Positions 15,701 through 17,009 of a stretch of 17,009 nt of DNA are shown piece after piece. The notes under the pieces are model-generated. The model saw only the letters and a list, made by a program, of their open reading frames with translations, did not search any database and was not told the DNA's origin. Source of the DNA: Planctomycetaceae bacterium (lineage in GTDB: Bacteria; Planctomycetota; UBA1135; GCA-002686595); NCBI GenBank assembly GCA_013360535.1, contig JABWBL010000016.1, positions 1-17,009 of the forward strand, given 5' to 3'. Made by a program: the position numbers and the translations under genes. How positions within the stretch are numbered: the first letter of the stretch is position 1; every line of letters starts with the position of its first letter.

Positions 15701-16095
15701 CCCTCGACGACTTCGGCACCGGCTACTCGAACCTCTCGTACCTGAAGAGCTTCCCGCTGAGCCGCCTCAAGCTCGACCGCTCGTTCGTGGTCAACGTGCT
15801 CGACGACGCGCGCGACCAGTCGATCGCCCGCGCCGTGATCGCCGTCGGCCGCGCGCTCGACCTCGAGGTGATCGCCGAAGGCATCGAGAGCCCCGCGCAG
15901 GCGAGCTACCTCAAGCGGATGGGCTGCGATCTCGGGCAAGGCTACCTGTACGCGCGCCCCATGGCCGCACGCGAGATTCCCGGCTGGTTCCGCACGCACT
16001 CCACGCAGTCGCTCGTCGACGACGGCGACGAGGTCGAGCGGCCCGCGCTCGGCATCGTCGAGTCCGAGACCGAGTCCCAGCGCCGCGTGTCCTGA
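12790..16095 (+). CDS. Membrane-bound PAS/GAF sensor with GGDEF and EAL domains (probable cyclic-di-GMP phosphodiesterase)
   Basis: A 1101-residue protein. Two N-terminal membrane helices (about 31-49 and 72-88) flank a short loop, 'WILWSDDIVRGL', of a type common in such sensors. A coiled linker follows, then PAS (107-226), GAF (226-386), PAS with PAC (396-515), PAS (523-631), GGDEF (640-800) and EAL (812-1062). The EAL domain is complete: E852-A-L, N in VNLSAPQL, E in LEVTES, DDFGTGYS (973-980), K in LKLDRS and EGIE (1030-1033). The GGDEF domain is altered: the motif reads DGDEF (725-729), a Gly (684) replaces the metal-binding Asp, Ser689 replaces the usual Lys, and there is no RxxD inhibitory site. 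Net cyclic-di-GMP hydrolysis is therefore likely. The start may be GTG 12790 or ATG 12805; neither has a well-spaced Shine-Dalgarno. It converges on the HEAT-like gene with a 7-bp gap. Confidence 0.92.
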   Translation: MPVAPMLGTCRPPSPFGSDARLQPLRLLRRSVLAIPIAYALMGYAWILWSDDIVRGLTDDPNALHWMQSWKGLFYVTATSVALFLILRKATRAIAERDRQLAERERQYHDLFACSPEPMLVFDLETLGVLDVNDAAVAKYGWTRPEFIKLTIADLRPGEDVPKLQQFLSQDRATLDEAGIWRHRLRDGREIEVEIRSHAIQFNGRSARFVLMHDVTDRRRAQRREARLTALYATALRCAQSMVRLDERERTFVELCRTVVESGGLLGAEVLLWDAESEPAWRVAEAGSVPPVELAASPTRTCVLDARRGRSTVCRDLDQVAPALAVDGRKSVVVVPVREAGQPIGALAVYAEDSSWFDEEFVGLLEELAIDFSFTLDRLRLQAARTTMEAALVDSEERFRHLLHSVTDIAWSATLTGDRLLYANVAVETVYGRPLHDFYEDPALWLKCVHPDDLERVKLEDLRMHEQGRADYEYRIVRPDGEVRWLLARTAVILDAHGAPSRIGGLATDITARKQSEQQLELAAAVFRESREAILLADRDANVLAVNPAFSAITGYTDADVRGRNPRFLQSGRQSPEFYRQMWREIQERGHWQGEIWNRGKFGDVYPQWMSITAVRDRAGLPTHYIAIASDLTERKRAEARIERLARFDSLTGLANRSLLRLRAEAGLAERKSPEQGFALFHIGLDEFSTINDSLGHGLGDVVLVQLAMRMQRAAPAGAVIARIDGDEFALWVPCDSNACSLSIADQMQSALRQPFELEGRKLTVTASVGVACCPRDATDFDSLMRFASAALSRAKAAGRDACESFQPTINADAFERLDLESGLRQALERREFELHYQPQIDLASGQIVGLEALLRWNRGPGDTVPPSKFIPIAERSGLIGPIGNWVLNEACRQASAWRAAGLQPVRVAVNLSAPQLVDDALIGFVRKALEDNGLPAEALELEVTESMLIAEAAGVARRLAALADLGVELALDDFGTGYSNLSYLKSFPLSRLKLDRSFVVNVLDDARDQSIARAVIAVGRALDLEVIAEGIESPAQASYLKRMGCDLGQGYLYARPMAAREIPGWFRTHSTQSLVDDGDEVERPALGIVESETESQRRVS

Positions 16096-16102
16096 GCGCT
16101 TC

Positions 16103-17009
16103 TCAGCGCTCGTCCAGCAGTCGTTTCGCCCAGCCGCGAACGGCGCCATCCAGATCGGCGCCCAGCACGCGCGTGCGGAGGCTCTCGAGGACGTCGAGCG
16201 CTGCACCGTAGTTGACCGAGATCATGCTGAGCTGGCCCTTGTCGAACGGAGCGGACGTCGCCGGAAGGGCGCGCTGGGTCCAAGGTGAACGTCGCGGGGC
16301 GAGCGACGAGCCCAGGAGTTCCGCCGTGGCCGTGCGTTCGAGGACGAGTTCGGTCGCGTCGAGAGGGCGGGCGCGGAGTGACTCGATCACCGCCGTCGCG
16401 AGGTAGCGCTGCGTCGGCTGCTCGAGCTTGGCCAGCACTTCCGCGAGCAGCTCGGCCGTGAGTCCGTCACCACAGTTGCGCAAGGCATGCACCGCAGTCG
16501 ACCAGACCGGATGCGCGGGCCTCATCGCGAGGTGGTGGAGCTCCACCCAGGCCACCGGATCCCAGCTCGCCCGCTGGCCGAGCGCGAGCGTCGCCGCGAT
16601 CCGCACCGACTCTCCGGCGCTCTCCGACTCGATCGTCTGCAGCATCTGCGTGCAACTCAGCGTCGAGGCGGGGATGCGGCCGCGGGCGGCCTCGCCGAGC
16701 GTGAGCCACGCGTGTGCCCGCACCTCCGCGCGCTCGTGACGGGTGAGCGCGAGCACGGCGGAGAGCCACGGCTCCTCGAAGAGCTGCTTCTGCGCGATCA
16801 CGCGCAGCGCATTCTCGATCTGGTGGAGGTACGTGACTCCGCTCTTCGCGCGCGTGGCGGAGCCGAAGAGCTCGACCGGGCCTTGCACGAACAGCGGTTC
16901 GAGCACTGCCTTCATGTCGTGCGGCGGCAACAGGTGCGGAGCGGGGACCGGCTCGACCTGCGCGGCGCGCAGCTTGGCGAGCACCGCCGCCGCCATCGGC
17001 CGCAGCTCG
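16103..17009 (-). CDS. HEAT-repeat-like hypothetical protein, 5' end outside the window
   Basis: The frame is open to the right edge, so the start may lie beyond the window; an internal ATG at 16996 would give 297 residues. The product is made of repeated helix pairs such as 'RHERAEVRAHAWLTLGEAA', 'ESVRIAATLALGQRA' and 'HPVWSTAVHALRNCG', the look of HEAT or armadillo-type repeats that act as protein-binding scaffolds. I see no catalytic motif and no export signal in the visible part. The C-terminal 75 residues ('LGSSLAPRRSPWTQR' onward) leave the repeat pattern and I do not recognise them. Function is unknown; the neighbouring convergent GGDEF-EAL gene gives no link. Confidence 0.6.
   Translation of the reverse strand, partial: ELRPMAAAVLAKLRAAQVEPVPAPHLLPPHDMKAVLEPLFVQGPVELFGSATRAKSGVTYLHQIENALRVIAQKQLFEEPWLSAVLALTRHERAEVRAHAWLTLGEAARGRIPASTLSCTQMLQTIESESAGESVRIAATLALGQRASWDPVAWVELHHLAMRPAHPVWSTAVHALRNCGDGLTAELLAEVLAKLEQPTQRYLATAVIESLRARPLDATELVLERTATAELLGSSLAPRRSPWTQRALPATSAPFDKGQLSMISVNYGAALDVLESLRTRVLGADLDGAVRGWAKRLLDER

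Noticed and set aside
12589..16206. A 1205-codon open frame on the minus strand opposite the GGDEF-EAL gene
   Set aside because: Low-complexity composition (Arg, Ala, Val, His, Glu) with no domain, as expected for the antisense of high-GC coding DNA. The plus strand carries complete PAS, GAF, GGDEF and EAL motifs.

Overview
The window is a GC-rich bacterial contig of about 17 kb. It most likely comes from an uncultured or poorly known member of the Planctomycetota. That guess rests on three things: the secreted beta-propeller protein carries a C-terminal domain of a kind I associate with large planctomycete secretomes, the left end holds a TPR tail typical of large Ser/Thr protein kinases, and a Rieske/cytochrome b pair sits beside an octaheme HAO-type cytochrome, as is known in anammox planctomycetes. 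No rRNA, tRNA, CRISPR array or insertion sequence was seen.

Left end (2-1681): one open frame without its start. Most of it is the TPR tail of a kinase-type protein. The first ~250 bases, however, read as two unrelated protein fragments joined in frame (MetH-like, then amidohydrolase-like). This looks like a chimeric contig end.

Core (1796-9590): one tight plus-strand operon. It encodes a Tat-exported Rieske protein, a b6-type cytochrome b fused to its subunit IV part, a membrane-anchored octaheme HAO-family cytochrome c, the periplasmic nitrate reductase NapA, a four-heme lipoprotein made of two NapB-like units, and an alginate-export-family outer-membrane porin. A perfect FNR/DNR-type palindrome (TTGAC-N4-GTCAA) lies 85 bp before the first start codon. 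I infer a nitrate respiration chain in which quinol electrons pass through Rieske/cytochrome b and the octaheme protein to NapB/NapA, with no NapC or NapGH. The octaheme protein could itself reduce nitrite further, since it seems to lack the cross-linking tyrosine of oxidative HAO.

The convergent gene 9594-10325 encodes a Crp/Fnr-family regulator with the E-x-x-S-R recognition helix but no cysteine. It is a good candidate for the factor that binds the palindrome.

Right part (10469-17009): a secreted beta-propeller protein on the minus strand; a 410-bp divergent intergenic region with a perfect 9-bp hairpin; a 1101-residue membrane PAS-GAF-PAS-PAS-GGDEF-EAL protein whose cyclase domain is degenerate and whose EAL phosphodiesterase motifs are intact; and the 3' part of a HEAT-repeat-like gene running off the right end.
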